Of a stretch of 64,000 nt of DNA, positions 40,291-50,733 are shown one piece after another (position 1 is the stretch's first letter; every line of letters starts with the position of its first letter). Location: the NCBI RefSeq assembly GCF_016809835.1, contig NZ_JAFBIL020000011.1, positions 1-64,000 of the forward strand, read 5' to 3'. The position numbers and the translations under genes were made by a program. Below the pieces are notes generated by a model. It was not told the DNA's origin and did no database searches. It worked only from the letters and a program-made list of their open reading frames with translations. The stretch is from Massilia soli (GTDB lineage: Bacteria; Pseudomonadota; Gammaproteobacteria; Burkholderiales; Burkholderiaceae_D).

Positions 40291-43200
40291 GAGGCTTTAA
40301 TCTGTCACGCTGGGCGCTCGAGCACATCCCGCTGATCCGCTACCTGATCGGCGCGCTGCTGATCGGCGGTATCCTCAGCTACAGCAATCTCGGCCAGGAC
40401 GAAGATCCGCCGTTCACCTTCCGCGTGATGGTGGTGCGGGCCATCTGGCCTGGCGCGACCGCGGTACAGATGGCCGAGCAGGTCACCGACAAGCTGGAGC
40501 GCAAGCTCCAGGAAACCCCGTACGTCGACAAGATCAAGAGCTATTCGAAGCCGGGAGAGACCTTCATCATCGTGCAGCTGCGCGAATCGACGCCGCCGGG
40601 CGAGACCAGCGCGTCGTGGTACCAGGTCCGCAAGAAGATCGGCGATATCCGCGGCACCTTGCCCGCCGGCGTGGTCGGCCCGTTCTTCAATGACGAATTT
40701 GGCGACACCTACGGCTCGATTTTCGCCCTGAGCGGCGACGGCTTCAACTACGCCGAGATGAAGGACTACGCCGACTTCGTGCGCCAGCAGCTGCTGCGGG
40801 TGCCGCTGGTGGCCAAGGTCGAACAGTTTGGCGTGCAGGACGAGAAGATCACGATCGAGTTCTCGCACAAGAAGTTCTCTCAGCTGGGCGTGCCGTTCGA
40901 GGCGATCGTCAACCAGATCGCCACCCAGAACGCGATCGAGGCCAGCGGCGTGATGGTGACGCCGACCGACAACCTGCAGGTGCGCGTGACCGGAGCGCTG
41001 CAAAACGTCCAGGACCTCGAATCGCTGCAGCTGCGCGCCAATGGCGCCACGTTCCGCCTCGGCGATTTCGCCAAGGTCAAGCGCGAATACAAGGACCCGC
41101 CGCAGGACAAGATGCGCTTCAATGGCCAGGAGGTGATCGGCCTTGGCGTGTCGATGGAAAAGGGCGGCAACATCATCAACATGGGCAAGGGGCTCGAAGA
41201 GACGGTCGCGCGCATCAAGTCGCAGCTGCCGGTCGGGATCGAGCTTGAGCGCGTGTCCGACCAGCCGCGCGCGGTCACGGCGTCGGTCGGTGAATTCATC
41301 AAGGTGCTGATCGAGGCGGTGCTGATCGTGCTGGCCGTGAGCTTCATCGCGCTTGGCCTGCATACCAAGCCGTTGCGGATCGACCCGCGTCCCGGCCTGG
41401 TGGTGGCGCTGACCATTCCGCTGGTGCTGGCGATTACCTTCCTGCTCATGAGCGTGTTCAGCATCGACCTGCACAAGATTTCGCTCGGCGCGCTAATCAT
41501 CGCCCTTGGCTTGCTGGTCGATGACGCCATCATCGCGGTCGAAATGATGGTCCGCAAAATGGAGGAGGGCATGTCGCGCTTCGACGCGGCCACCTTCGCC
41601 TACACGTCGACGGCGATGCCGATGCTGACCGGGACCCTGATCACGGCAGCGGGCTTCCTGCCGATCGGCCTGGCCAAGTCGGCCGCCGGCGAGTACACGT
41701 TCTCGATGTTCTCGGTGAACGCGATCGCGCTGCTGGTGTCGTGGCTGGTGGCGGTCGTGTTCACGCCCTACATCGGCTTCCTGCTGCTCAAGGTGAAGCC
41801 GCACGCGGCGACGGCGGGCGAGAGCGAGCATGACGTATTCAATACGCCGGCCTACCTGCGTTTTCGCCGGGTGGTGGCGTGGTGCGTCGAGTGGCGCTTC
41901 GCGACCATTGCGATGACCCTGGCGGTGTTCGGGCTTGGCGTGTTCGGTTTCAAGTTCATCGAAAAGCAGTTCTTCCCCGATTCGAGCCGCCCGGAGCTGA
42001 TGGTCGAGATGTGGCTGCCGGAAGGCACCGCGTTCAGCGCCACCGAAGCGCAGGTCAAGAAATTCGAGGCCTTCATCGCCAAGCAGAAGGATGTCGAGAG
42101 CGTGACCAGCTATGTCGGCACCGGCAGCCCGCGCTTCTACCTGCCGCTCGACCAGATCTTCCCGCAGTCGAACGTGGCCCAGCTGGTGGTGCTGCCGGCC
42201 AACCTGAAGGCGCGCGAAGAGCTGCGCCTGAAGATCGTCGAGGTATTCGAGAACGACTTCCCGGAAGTGCGCGGACGCGTGCGCCTGCTGCCGAACGGGC
42301 CGCCGGTGCCGTACCCGGTGCAGTTCCGCGTCGGTGGGCCTGACATCGCCACCACGCGCGCGCTGGCCGACCAGGTCAAGGAAATCATGCGCGCCAATCC
42401 GAACGCGCTGGGCGTAAACGACAACTGGAACGAGTCGGTCAAGGTGCTGCGCCTCGACCTCGACCAGGCCAAGATGCGCGCGCTGGGCGTGACATCGCAG
42501 GCGGTGATGCGGGTGGCGAACACGATCTTGTCAGGCACGCCGGTAGGGCAGTTCAGGGAAGACAACAAGCTGATCGACATCGTGATCCGCCAGCCGGTGG
42601 AGGAACGCGCCACGCTGTCGGCCCTCAACGAGACCAACGTGCCGACGGCATCGGGTCGTTCGGTGACGATCTCTCAGGTGGCGCGCGTGGCCTTTGTGTG
42701 GGAGCCGGGCGTGGTCTGGCGCGAAGGCCGCGAGTGGGCCATCACCGTGCAATCGGACGTCGTCGACGGCATCCAGGGGCCGACGGTGTCGGACCAGGTA
42801 TCGAAGGCGCTGGCCGACCTGCGCGCCAAGCTGCCGCCGGGTTACACCATCCTGGTCGCAGGCGCGGCGGCCGACAGCGCGGCGGCGGAAGCGTCGATCG
42901 CGGCGAACGTGCCGCTGGTGCTGTTCATCGTGTTCACCCTGCTGATGCTGCAGCTGCATAGCTTCTCGCGCTCGGTGATGGTGTTCCTGACCGGACCGCT
43001 GGGAATCGCGGGCGCGGCGATGGCGCTGCTGCTGCTTGGACGCCCGTTCGGCTTTGTCGCGAACCTCGGCGTGATCGCGCTGTTCGGCATGATCATCCGG
43101 AATTCGATCATCCTGGTCGACCAGATCGAGCGCGATATCGCCAATGGGGCCGAGCCGTGGAATGCGGTGATCGATTCGGCGGTGCGGCGCGCGCGGCCTA

Positions 43201-43373
43201 TCGTGCTGACGGCCGCCGCCGCGGCGCTGGCGATGATTCCACTGACGCGCTCGGTGTTCTGGGGCCCGATGGCGGTGGCGATCATGGGCGGGCTGGTGGT
43301 GGCGACGGCGCTGACCTTGCTGTTCCTGCCGGCCTTGTACGCGGCGTGGTTCCGGGTCAGGAAGCCAATCTAG
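40287..43373 (+). CDS. RND efflux permease (AcrB-superfamily)
   Basis: A 1028-residue inner-membrane pump with the 12-helix RND plan and two large periplasmic loops (about residues 35-330 and 555-870). The proton-relay pair is in GLLVDDAIIAVEMMVRKMEEG, Asp412-Asp413. Other RND marks are FIEKQFFPDSSRPELMVEMWLPEG, RVRLLPNGPPVPYPVQFRVGG, LGRPFGFVANLGVIALFGMIIRNSIILVDQIE and ARPIVLTAAAAALAMIPLTRS. The sequence is of the hydrophobe/amphiphile (HAE1) or closely related branch rather than the heavy-metal branch, which I judge from the loop motifs only. It starts on the ATGA of the adaptor gene. Substrates cannot be deduced. Confidence 0.9.
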   Translation: MRGFNLSRWALEHIPLIRYLIGALLIGGILSYSNLGQDEDPPFTFRVMVVRAIWPGATAVQMAEQVTDKLERKLQETPYVDKIKSYSKPGETFIIVQLRESTPPGETSASWYQVRKKIGDIRGTLPAGVVGPFFNDEFGDTYGSIFALSGDGFNYAEMKDYADFVRQQLLRVPLVAKVEQFGVQDEKITIEFSHKKFSQLGVPFEAIVNQIATQNAIEASGVMVTPTDNLQVRVTGALQNVQDLESLQLRANGATFRLGDFAKVKREYKDPPQDKMRFNGQEVIGLGVSMEKGGNIINMGKGLEETVARIKSQLPVGIELERVSDQPRAVTASVGEFIKVLIEAVLIVLAVSFIALGLHTKPLRIDPRPGLVVALTIPLVLAITFLLMSVFSIDLHKISLGALIIALGLLVDDAIIAVEMMVRKMEEGMSRFDAATFAYTSTAMPMLTGTLITAAGFLPIGLAKSAAGEYTFSMFSVNAIALLVSWLVAVVFTPYIGFLLLKVKPHAATAGESEHDVFNTPAYLRFRRVVAWCVEWRFATIAMTLAVFGLGVFGFKFIEKQFFPDSSRPELMVEMWLPEGTAFSATEAQVKKFEAFIAKQKDVESVTSYVGTGSPRFYLPLDQIFPQSNVAQLVVLPANLKAREELRLKIVEVFENDFPEVRGRVRLLPNGPPVPYPVQFRVGGPDIATTRALADQVKEIMRANPNALGVNDNWNESVKVLRLDLDQAKMRALGVTSQAVMRVANTILSGTPVGQFREDNKLIDIVIRQPVEERATLSALNETNVPTASGRSVTISQVARVAFVWEPGVVWREGREWAITVQSDVVDGIQGPTVSDQVSKALADLRAKLPPGYTILVAGAAADSAAAEASIAANVPLVLFIVFTLLMLQLHSFSRSVMVFLTGPLGIAGAAMALLLLGRPFGFVANLGVIALFGMIIRNSIILVDQIERDIANGAEPWNAVIDSAVRRARPIVLTAAAAALAMIPLTRSVFWGPMAVAIMGGLVVATALTLLFLPALYAAWFRVRKPI

Positions 43374-43414
43374 CGTCGTTCCCGCGCATCCTCGGCGGAC
43401 CCGCGGGAACGACG
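43374..43414. repeat. 13-bp perfect hairpin after the RND permease gene
   Basis: The arms CGTCGTTCCCGCG and CGCGGGAACGACG surround a 15-base loop. It follows the RND stop immediately. There is no T run, so it is either a weak terminator or a REP-like palindrome; GTCGTTCCCGCG-type palindromes recur in related genomes. About 150 more bases before tRNA-Leu hold no gene that I can support. Confidence 0.6.
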
Positions 43415-43563
43415 TTTCCAGGGGCGATTCAAAATTCGCCCTGTGGTGTCAGAAAATCCAGTAAAATACCGGGTTGATGTTGTAGCCCCTAACAAAGGCA
43501 GTGCAGGGCGGCCGGTTTGACCTTCGGACGCCCTTTGTTTTTGTCGGTGCGGCCAACGATCCC

Positions 43564-43650
43564 GCGAGGATGGCGAAATTGGTAGACGCACCAGGTTTAG
43601 GTCCTGACGCCAGCAATGGTGTGGGGGTTCGAGTCCCCCTCCTCGCACCA
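43564..43650 (+). tRNA. tRNA-Leu (anticodon TAG)
   Basis: A class II tRNA of 87 bases with encoded CCA. The acceptor stem GCGAGGA / TCCTCGC pairs fully. The anticodon loop TTTAGGT has TAG at 43598-43600, reading CUA. The extra arm GACGCCAGCAATGGTGT is characteristic of leucine tRNAs. It is positioned 33 bases before tig, a common arrangement in betaproteobacteria. Confidence 0.95.
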
Positions 43651-43682
43651 CACGAATAATTATTTTTTGGACGATTTTAACA

Positions 43683-45023
43683 ATGGCAACTGCAGTCGAA
43701 ACCCTGGGTAAACTCGAACGTCGCATGACGATCTCTTTTCCGCTGACTGACGTCCGTACGGAAGTTGAAAAGCGCTTGAAGAAGCAGGCCAAGACGGCCA
43801 AAGCCCCTGGCTTCCGTCCAGGCAAGGTTCCGATGAAAATGGTCGCCGCTCAGTACGGCTACCAGATCGAATCGGACGTGCTGAACGACAAAGTCGGCCG
43901 CGCTTTCAATGAAGCTGCCAACGAGAACCAGCTGCGCGTCGCTGGCTTCCCGAAAATCGAGCCGAAAGAAGACAGCCCGGAAGGCACGCTGAGCTTCGAC
44001 GCGACGTTCGAAGTCTATCCGGAAGTCGTCGTCGGCGACCTCGACAAGGTTGAAGTCGAAACCATCAAGTCCGACGTGACCGATGCCGAGATCGACAAGA
44101 CCATCGACATCCTGCGCAAGCAGCGCGTGCACTACCACGTCAAGGGCGAAGCTGGCCCGCACGGCGACGGCGGCAAGGCCGTTGCTGAAAACGGCGACCG
44201 CGTCACCGTCGACTTCGTCGGCAAGATCGACGGCGTTGAGTTCCCAGGCGGTAAAGCGGACGACTACACCTTCGTGCTCGGCGAAGGCCGCATGCTGCCG
44301 GAATTCGAAGCGGCGACCATCGGCCTCAAGGCTGGCGAGAGCAAGACCTTCCCGCTGGCATTCCCAGAGGACTACCACGGCAAAGATGTGGCCGGCAAAA
44401 CCGCCGAGTTCACGATCACCCTGAAGAACCTGGAATGGGCGCACCTGCCGGCAGTCGACGAAGAATTCGCGAAGTCGCTGGGCATGGAAGACGGCGACCT
44501 GGAAAAAATGCGTTCGGACATCAAGGTCAACCTGGAGCGTGAAGTTGCTGGCCGCATCAAGGCACGCAACAAGGAAGCCGTCATGGACGCGCTGCTGAAG
44601 GTTACCGAACTGGACGTGCCAACCGTGATGATCCAGCAGGATTCCGAGCGCCTGGCCGAAATGACCCGCAACGACATGGCGCAGCGCGGCATGGACGTCA
44701 AGAACATGCCTTTCCCGACCGAGCTGTTCGCTGAAAAGGCAGAGCGCCGCGTCAAGCTGGGCCTGATCCTGTCGCAACTGGTCGGCGACAACGACCTGCA
44801 GGCCAAGCCTGAGCAAGTCAAGTCGCAGATCGAAGATTTCGCACAGAGCTACGAAGATCCAAAAGAAGTGCTCAAGTACTACTACAGCGATCGCCGCCGC
44901 CTGGCCGACATCGAAGCTCTTGTATTAGAAGAAAACGTCGTCAACTATGTGCTCGGCAAGGCAAAAGTCGTCAGCAAGGACGTTGCCTTTGACGAATTGA
45001 TGGGAAGCAACACCCAGGCTTAA
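43683..45023 (+). CDS. tig: Trigger factor
   Basis: A 446-residue ribosome-associated chaperone and prolyl isomerase. The N-terminal ribosome-binding domain has the signature [12 protein letters not shown] near residues 43-54. The FKBP-like isomerase domain lies at about 165-250 ([32 protein letters not shown] split). The C-terminal helical domain makes up the rest ([41 protein letters not shown]). It meets nascent chains at the exit tunnel. It is the first gene of the tig-clpP-clpX-lon block, 41 bases before clpP. Confidence 0.97.
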   Translation: MATAVETLGKLERRMTISFPLTDVRTEVEKRLKKQAKTAKAPGFRPGKVPMKMVAAQYGYQIESDVLNDKVGRAFNEAANENQLRVAGFPKIEPKEDSPEGTLSFDATFEVYPEVVVGDLDKVEVETIKSDVTDAEIDKTIDILRKQRVHYHVKGEAGPHGDGGKAVAENGDRVTVDFVGKIDGVEFPGGKADDYTFVLGEGRMLPEFEAATIGLKAGESKTFPLAFPEDYHGKDVAGKTAEFTITLKNLEWAHLPAVDEEFAKSLGMEDGDLEKMRSDIKVNLEREVAGRIKARNKEAVMDALLKVTELDVPTVMIQQDSERLAEMTRNDMAQRGMDVKNMPFPTELFAEKAERRVKLGLILSQLVGDNDLQAKPEQVKSQIEDFAQSYEDPKEVLKYYYSDRRRLADIEALVLEENVVNYVLGKAKVVSKDVAFDELMGSNTQA

Positions 45024-45064
45024 GAATTGTTTTAAGCTCCCCTAACACAGAGGAAAAGACAGGT

Positions 45065-45682
45065 ATGAATCATAATCCGGCATTGGATACACAAGCACTC
45101 GGCCTCGTGCCGATGGTCGTGGAGCAGAGCGGCCGCGGCGAGCGCGCCTACGATATCTACTCGCGCCTGCTGAAGGAGCGCGTGATTTTCCTGGTCGGCC
45201 CTGTCAACGACCAAATGGCCAACCTGATCGTGGCCCAGATGCTGTTCCTGGAGAGCGAGAATCCGGACAAGGATATTTCGCTCTACATCAACTCTCCTGG
45301 CGGCTCGGTCTCGGCCGGCCTGGCGATTTTCGACACGATGAACTTCATCAAGCCGGACGTCTCCACGCTGTGCACCGGCCTGGCGGCCTCGATGGGCGCG
45401 TTCCTGCTGGCAGCCGGCACCAAGGGCAAGCGTTTTTCGCTGCCTAACTCGCGCATCATGATTCACCAGCCGTCCGGTGGTTCGCAGGGCATGGCGTCGG
45501 ACATCGAAATCCAGGCCAAGGAAATCCTGTACCTGCGCGAGCGCCTGGCCCGCATCATGGCCGAGAACACCGGCCAGAGCGTGGAACAGATCCACAAGGA
45601 CACCGACCGCGACCGTTTCATGTCGAGCGACGAAGCTGCCGAGTATGGCCTGATCGACAAAGTGTTGAGCAGCCGAGCGTAA
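45065..45682 (+). CDS. clpP: ATP-dependent Clp protease proteolytic subunit
   Basis: A 205-residue serine peptidase. The catalytic Ser is Ser109 in [19 protein letters not shown] and His is His134 in [28 protein letters not shown] is the substrate-binding strand. It forms a tetradecamer and degrades proteins unfolded by ClpX, encoded next. Gene length and order match the standard tig-clpP-clpX arrangement. The start codon follows the GAGGAAAAG Shine-Dalgarno. Confidence 0.97.
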   Translation: MNHNPALDTQALGLVPMVVEQSGRGERAYDIYSRLLKERVIFLVGPVNDQMANLIVAQMLFLESENPDKDISLYINSPGGSVSAGLAIFDTMNFIKPDVSTLCTGLAASMGAFLLAAGTKGKRFSLPNSRIMIHQPSGGSQGMASDIEIQAKEILYLRERLARIMAENTGQSVEQIHKDTDRDRFMSSDEAAEYGLIDKVLSSRA

Positions 45683-45717
45683 TGCGGGAAGGTTCTCTGC
45701 CACGCTGTTGCTGAAAA

Positions 45718-45755
45718 AACGCCCGGGCGCCACAACGTTCGGGCGTTTCGTTTTT
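45718..45755 (+). terminator. Terminator between clpP and clpX
   Basis: The arms AACGCCCG and CGGGCGTT are followed by a T run. It suggests that clpX has a separate promoter in the 87 bases after it, although read-through is likely. Confidence 0.8.
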
Positions 45756-45841
45756 ATTTCGGGTAGCATGGCAGTTAACCGCGTACTTGTTGCGCACTCG
45801 TATTAGAGTTACCTTTTAGCAATCGAATAGAAATCTGCCCC

Positions 45842-47110
45842 ATGTCAGACAAAAAATCATCCAGCGGCGAAAAACTCCTCTACTGCTCGTTCTGCGGCAA
45901 GAGCCAGCACGAGGTGAAGAAACTCATTGCAGGACCATCCGTGTTCATCTGCGACGAGTGCATCGACCTGTGCAATGACATCATCCGCGACGAGACCTCG
46001 AATGTGGAGACGGTAGCGGGCGCCAAGAGCGACCTGCCGACCCCGCACGAGATCGCCGAGTTGCTGGACCAGTACGTCATTGGCCAGCAAACCGCCAAGC
46101 GCATCCTGTCGGTGGCGGTCTACAACCATTACAAGCGCCTCAAGCACCTGGGCAAGAAAGACGACGTCGAACTGGCAAAGAGCAACATCTTGCTGGTCGG
46201 TCCTACCGGCTCGGGCAAGACCCTGCTGGCACAGACCCTGGCGCGCATGCTCAACGTGCCGTTCGTCATCGCTGACGCGACGACCTTGACCGAAGCGGGC
46301 TACGTGGGCGAAGACGTCGAGAACATCATCCAGAAGCTGCTGCAAAGCTGCAACTACGAAGTCGACAAGGCCCAGCGCGGCATCGTCTACATCGATGAGA
46401 TCGACAAGATTTCGCGCAAGTCGGACAATCCGTCGATTACCCGCGATGTCTCGGGCGAGGGCGTGCAACAGGCGCTGCTCAAGCTGATCGAAGGCACCAT
46501 GGCATCGGTGCCGCCGCAAGGCGGGCGCAAGCACCCGAACCAGGACTTCGTCCAGATCGACACGACCAACATCATGTTCATCTGCGGCGGCGCGTTCGAC
46601 GGCCTGGTCAAGATCATCCAGAACCGCTCCGAAAAGAGCGGCATCGGCTTCTCGGCCAGCGTCAAGAGCCAGACCCAGCGCGCCAGCAGCGAAGTGCTGC
46701 TGGAAGCCGAACCGGAAGACCTGATCAAGTTCGGGCTGATCCCTGAACTGGTCGGCCGCCTGCCGGTCGTGGCCACCTTGTCCGAGCTGACCGAGGAAGC
46801 GCTGATCCAGATTCTGATCGAGCCTAAGAACGCGCTTATCAAGCAATACACCAAGTTGCTGGAAATGGAAGGCGCGGAACTGGAGATCCGTCCGGCGGCG
46901 TTGCATGCAATTGCACGTAAAGCACTGGCGCGTAAAACCGGTGCGCGCGGATTGCGTTCCATTCTCGAACACGCTTTGCTCGATGTTATGTACGACCTGC
47001 CAAATCAGCAAAATGTCGTGAAGGTCGTGATTGATGAAAATACGATCACGAACGGTGCCAAACCATTACTGATTTATAGCGAAACGCCTAAAGCTTCGGG
47101 CGAAAATTGA
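45842..47110 (+). CDS. clpX: ATP-dependent Clp protease ATP-binding subunit ClpX
   Basis: A 422-residue AAA+ unfoldase that feeds substrates to ClpP. The N-terminal zinc-binding domain has Cys15, Cys18, Cys37 and Cys40 (YCSFCGKS and [10 protein letters not shown]). Walker A is [12 protein letters not shown] near residue 120, Walker B is VYIDEIDKI near 182, and GYVGEDVEN plus sensor regions follow. It recognises the ssrA tag and other degrons. Its length (about 420) matches the family. A strong terminator follows at 47201-47242. Confidence 0.97.
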   Translation: MSDKKSSSGEKLLYCSFCGKSQHEVKKLIAGPSVFICDECIDLCNDIIRDETSNVETVAGAKSDLPTPHEIAELLDQYVIGQQTAKRILSVAVYNHYKRLKHLGKKDDVELAKSNILLVGPTGSGKTLLAQTLARMLNVPFVIADATTLTEAGYVGEDVENIIQKLLQSCNYEVDKAQRGIVYIDEIDKISRKSDNPSITRDVSGEGVQQALLKLIEGTMASVPPQGGRKHPNQDFVQIDTTNIMFICGGAFDGLVKIIQNRSEKSGIGFSASVKSQTQRASSEVLLEAEPEDLIKFGLIPELVGRLPVVATLSELTEEALIQILIEPKNALIKQYTKLLEMEGAELEIRPAALHAIARKALARKTGARGLRSILEHALLDVMYDLPNQQNVVKVVIDENTITNGAKPLLIYSETPKASGEN

Positions 47111-47200
47111 TAAAACAGGGCGTGCACGCAACAAAAAGGGTTTGATCTTCTAATTCTTGGCGGTACAATTTACCTCAATAAAAGAAGCAGGCTTCAATCG

Positions 47201-47242
47201 AAAAGCCACTCGCAGCCAGCTTGCTGCGCGGTGGCTTTTTTA
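47201..47242 (+). terminator. Terminator after clpX
   Basis: The arms AAAAGCCAC plus inner CGCAGC pair with GCTGCG and GTGGCTTTT, followed by a T run. It separates clpX and lon transcription. Confidence 0.85.
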
Positions 47243-47293
47243 ATTATTGAACCGATAAATTCTTTTATGGCATTGCCGGCTGTTTGCAAATAG

Positions 47294-47309
47294 TTGATTA
47301 ATTAATCAA
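47294..47309. promoter_or_regulatory. 16-bp perfect palindrome upstream of lon
   Basis: TTGATTAATTAATCAA reads the same on both strands. It lies in an AT-rich island about 90 bases before the lon ATG. It looks like a transcription-factor site or a curvature element. I see no clear heat-shock (sigma-32) box with standard spacing in this gap. Confidence 0.45.
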
Positions 47310-47397
47310 ATCATTTTTTTGTAATATTAATTGTCCGGTCTTGTGTTTTGGCGACACTGTGCCAATATTGTGTGAGACGCTTTTTATAAGGTATGCC

Positions 47398-49803
<2,406 letters not shown>

Positions 49804-49827
49804 GCCGGCTTCCTCCGGCTGGTAAAG

Positions 49828-49848
49828 CAAGCGCCCTCGTGGCGCTTG
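49828..49848 (+). terminator. Terminator after lon
   Basis: The arms CAAGCGCC and GGCGCTTG flank a CTCGT loop and are followed by GTTTCATTTT. Confidence 0.75.
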
Positions 49849-49936
49849 TTTCATTTTGGCTTGACACGGCGGAGGGCCAGCTTGTCTAATACGCGCTGCG
49901 CAATTTTTGGCGCACTTTTCAAGTAATGAGGCACAT

Positions 49937-50209
49937 GTGAACAAAACAGAACTGATTGAAGAAATCGCCAAGTCCGCGGACATCACCAAGGCCTCGGCCA
50001 CACGTGCACTCGATGCAATGATTGAAGCAGTCACCGCCAGCCTGCAGAAGAACGACACGGTCACGCTGGTCGGCTTCGGCACCTTCTCGGTAGGCGAGCG
50101 CGCAGAGCGCGTCGGCCGCAATCCGCGCACCAAGGAAGCCATCAAAATCGCCGCGCAGCGCGTTCCTAAATTTAAAGCTGGCAAAGCTTTGAAAGATGCA
50201 GTAAACTAA
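49937..50209 (+). CDS. hupB: DNA-binding protein HU-beta
   Basis: 90 residues from the GTG at 49937 (TGAGG upstream), the usual HU length; the longer in-frame ATG start would add ten residues that the family lacks. [20 protein letters not shown] is the helical N-terminus, [20 protein letters not shown] near residues 46-65 is the DNA-bending beta-arm, and [15 protein letters not shown] is the C-terminal helix. It binds and bends DNA non-specifically and organises the nucleoid. It lies between lon and a tRNA cluster, a conserved betaproteobacterial order. Confidence 0.95.
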   Translation: MNKTELIEEIAKSADITKASATRALDAMIEAVTASLQKNDTVTLVGFGTFSVGERAERVGRNPRTKEAIKIAAQRVPKFKAGKALKDAVN

Positions 50210-50255
50210 TGGCCTTCGGCGTTGTGACAAACGCCGGATGTATTTGGTAGTGCGC

Positions 50256-50331
50256 GGGCGGTTAGCTCAGTTGGTAGAGCGGAGCCCTTACAAGGCTTAG
50301 GTCGGGAGTTCGAGCCTCTCACCGCCCACCA
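50256..50331 (+). tRNA. tRNA-Val (anticodon TAC)
   Basis: A 76-base tRNA with encoded CCA. The acceptor stem is GGGCGGT / ACCGCCC, the D-loop TTAGCTCAGTTGGTAGAGC, and the T-arm has TTCGAGC. The anticodon TAC is at 50289-50291. It is a distinct gene from tRNA-Val(CAC) at 1706. Confidence 0.95.
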
Positions 50332-50359
50332 TCAAGTACAAGTTGTATCGTGTTTTCCT

Positions 50360-50436
50360 GGAGCGGTAGTTCAGTTGGTTAGAATACCGGCCTGTCACGC
50401 CGGGGGTCGCGGGTTCGAGTCCCGTCCGCTCCGCCA
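50360..50436 (+). tRNA. tRNA-Asp (anticodon GTC), first copy
   Basis: A 77-base tRNA with encoded CCA. The acceptor stem GGAGCGG / CCGCTCC pairs fully and the anticodon GTC lies at 50394-50396. It is identical to the second copy at 50574-50650. Confidence 0.95.
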
Positions 50437-50442
50437 GGATTA

Positions 50443-50573
50443 GAGTAGTAAGTGTGTTTCCCCTGCGGGAAACGCGGTTTGGATCTCGAAGGGATTCCCT
50501 TGCAAGGGAATCCGCGGCCGGCGGAACGTCGGCGAGTCCCGTCCGCTCCGCCAGGATTAAACGCACCGTATTA
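50443..50573 (+). repeat. Inter-tRNA segment with tRNA-Asp 3' fragment and two palindromes
   Basis: A 27-base direct repeat (50416-50442 and 50533-50559) copies the last bases of tRNA-Asp, CCA and the bases after it, here without the rest of the tRNA. Between lie a hairpin GTTTCCC/GGGAAAC at 50456-50473 and a perfect 22-base palindrome at 50492-50513 (arms GGATTCCCTTG and CAAGGGAATCC). The fragment is a pseudo-tRNA end; the palindromes may come from a small REP-like or attC-like insertion. Confidence 0.75.
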
Positions 50574-50650
50574 GGAGCGGTAGTTCAGTTGGTTAGAATA
50601 CCGGCCTGTCACGCCGGGGGTCGCGGGTTCGAGTCCCGTCCGCTCCGCCA
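50574..50650 (+). tRNA. tRNA-Asp (anticodon GTC), second copy
   Basis: The same 77-base sequence as the first copy, with anticodon GTC at 50608-50610 and encoded CCA. It is followed by a strong terminator at 50663-50690 that ends the hupB-tRNA region. Confidence 0.95.
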
Positions 50651-50662
50651 AGAACAAAGAAG

Positions 50663-50690
50663 AAGGCGAACGAGAGTTCGCCTTTTTTTC
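50663..50690 (+). terminator. Terminator after the tRNA cluster
   Basis: The arms AAGGCGAAC and GTTCGCCTT with a GAGA loop are followed by a T run. Confidence 0.9.
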
Positions 50691-50733
50691 TATGTGCTCG
50701 TTGCATTTAACTTAATTTCGAAGTGGCTGATCC

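Noticed and set aside
50456-50559. CRISPR array between the tRNA-Asp genes
   Set aside because: The repeats are one tRNA fragment and two unrelated palindromes; there is no regular repeat-spacer pattern and no cas gene in the window.
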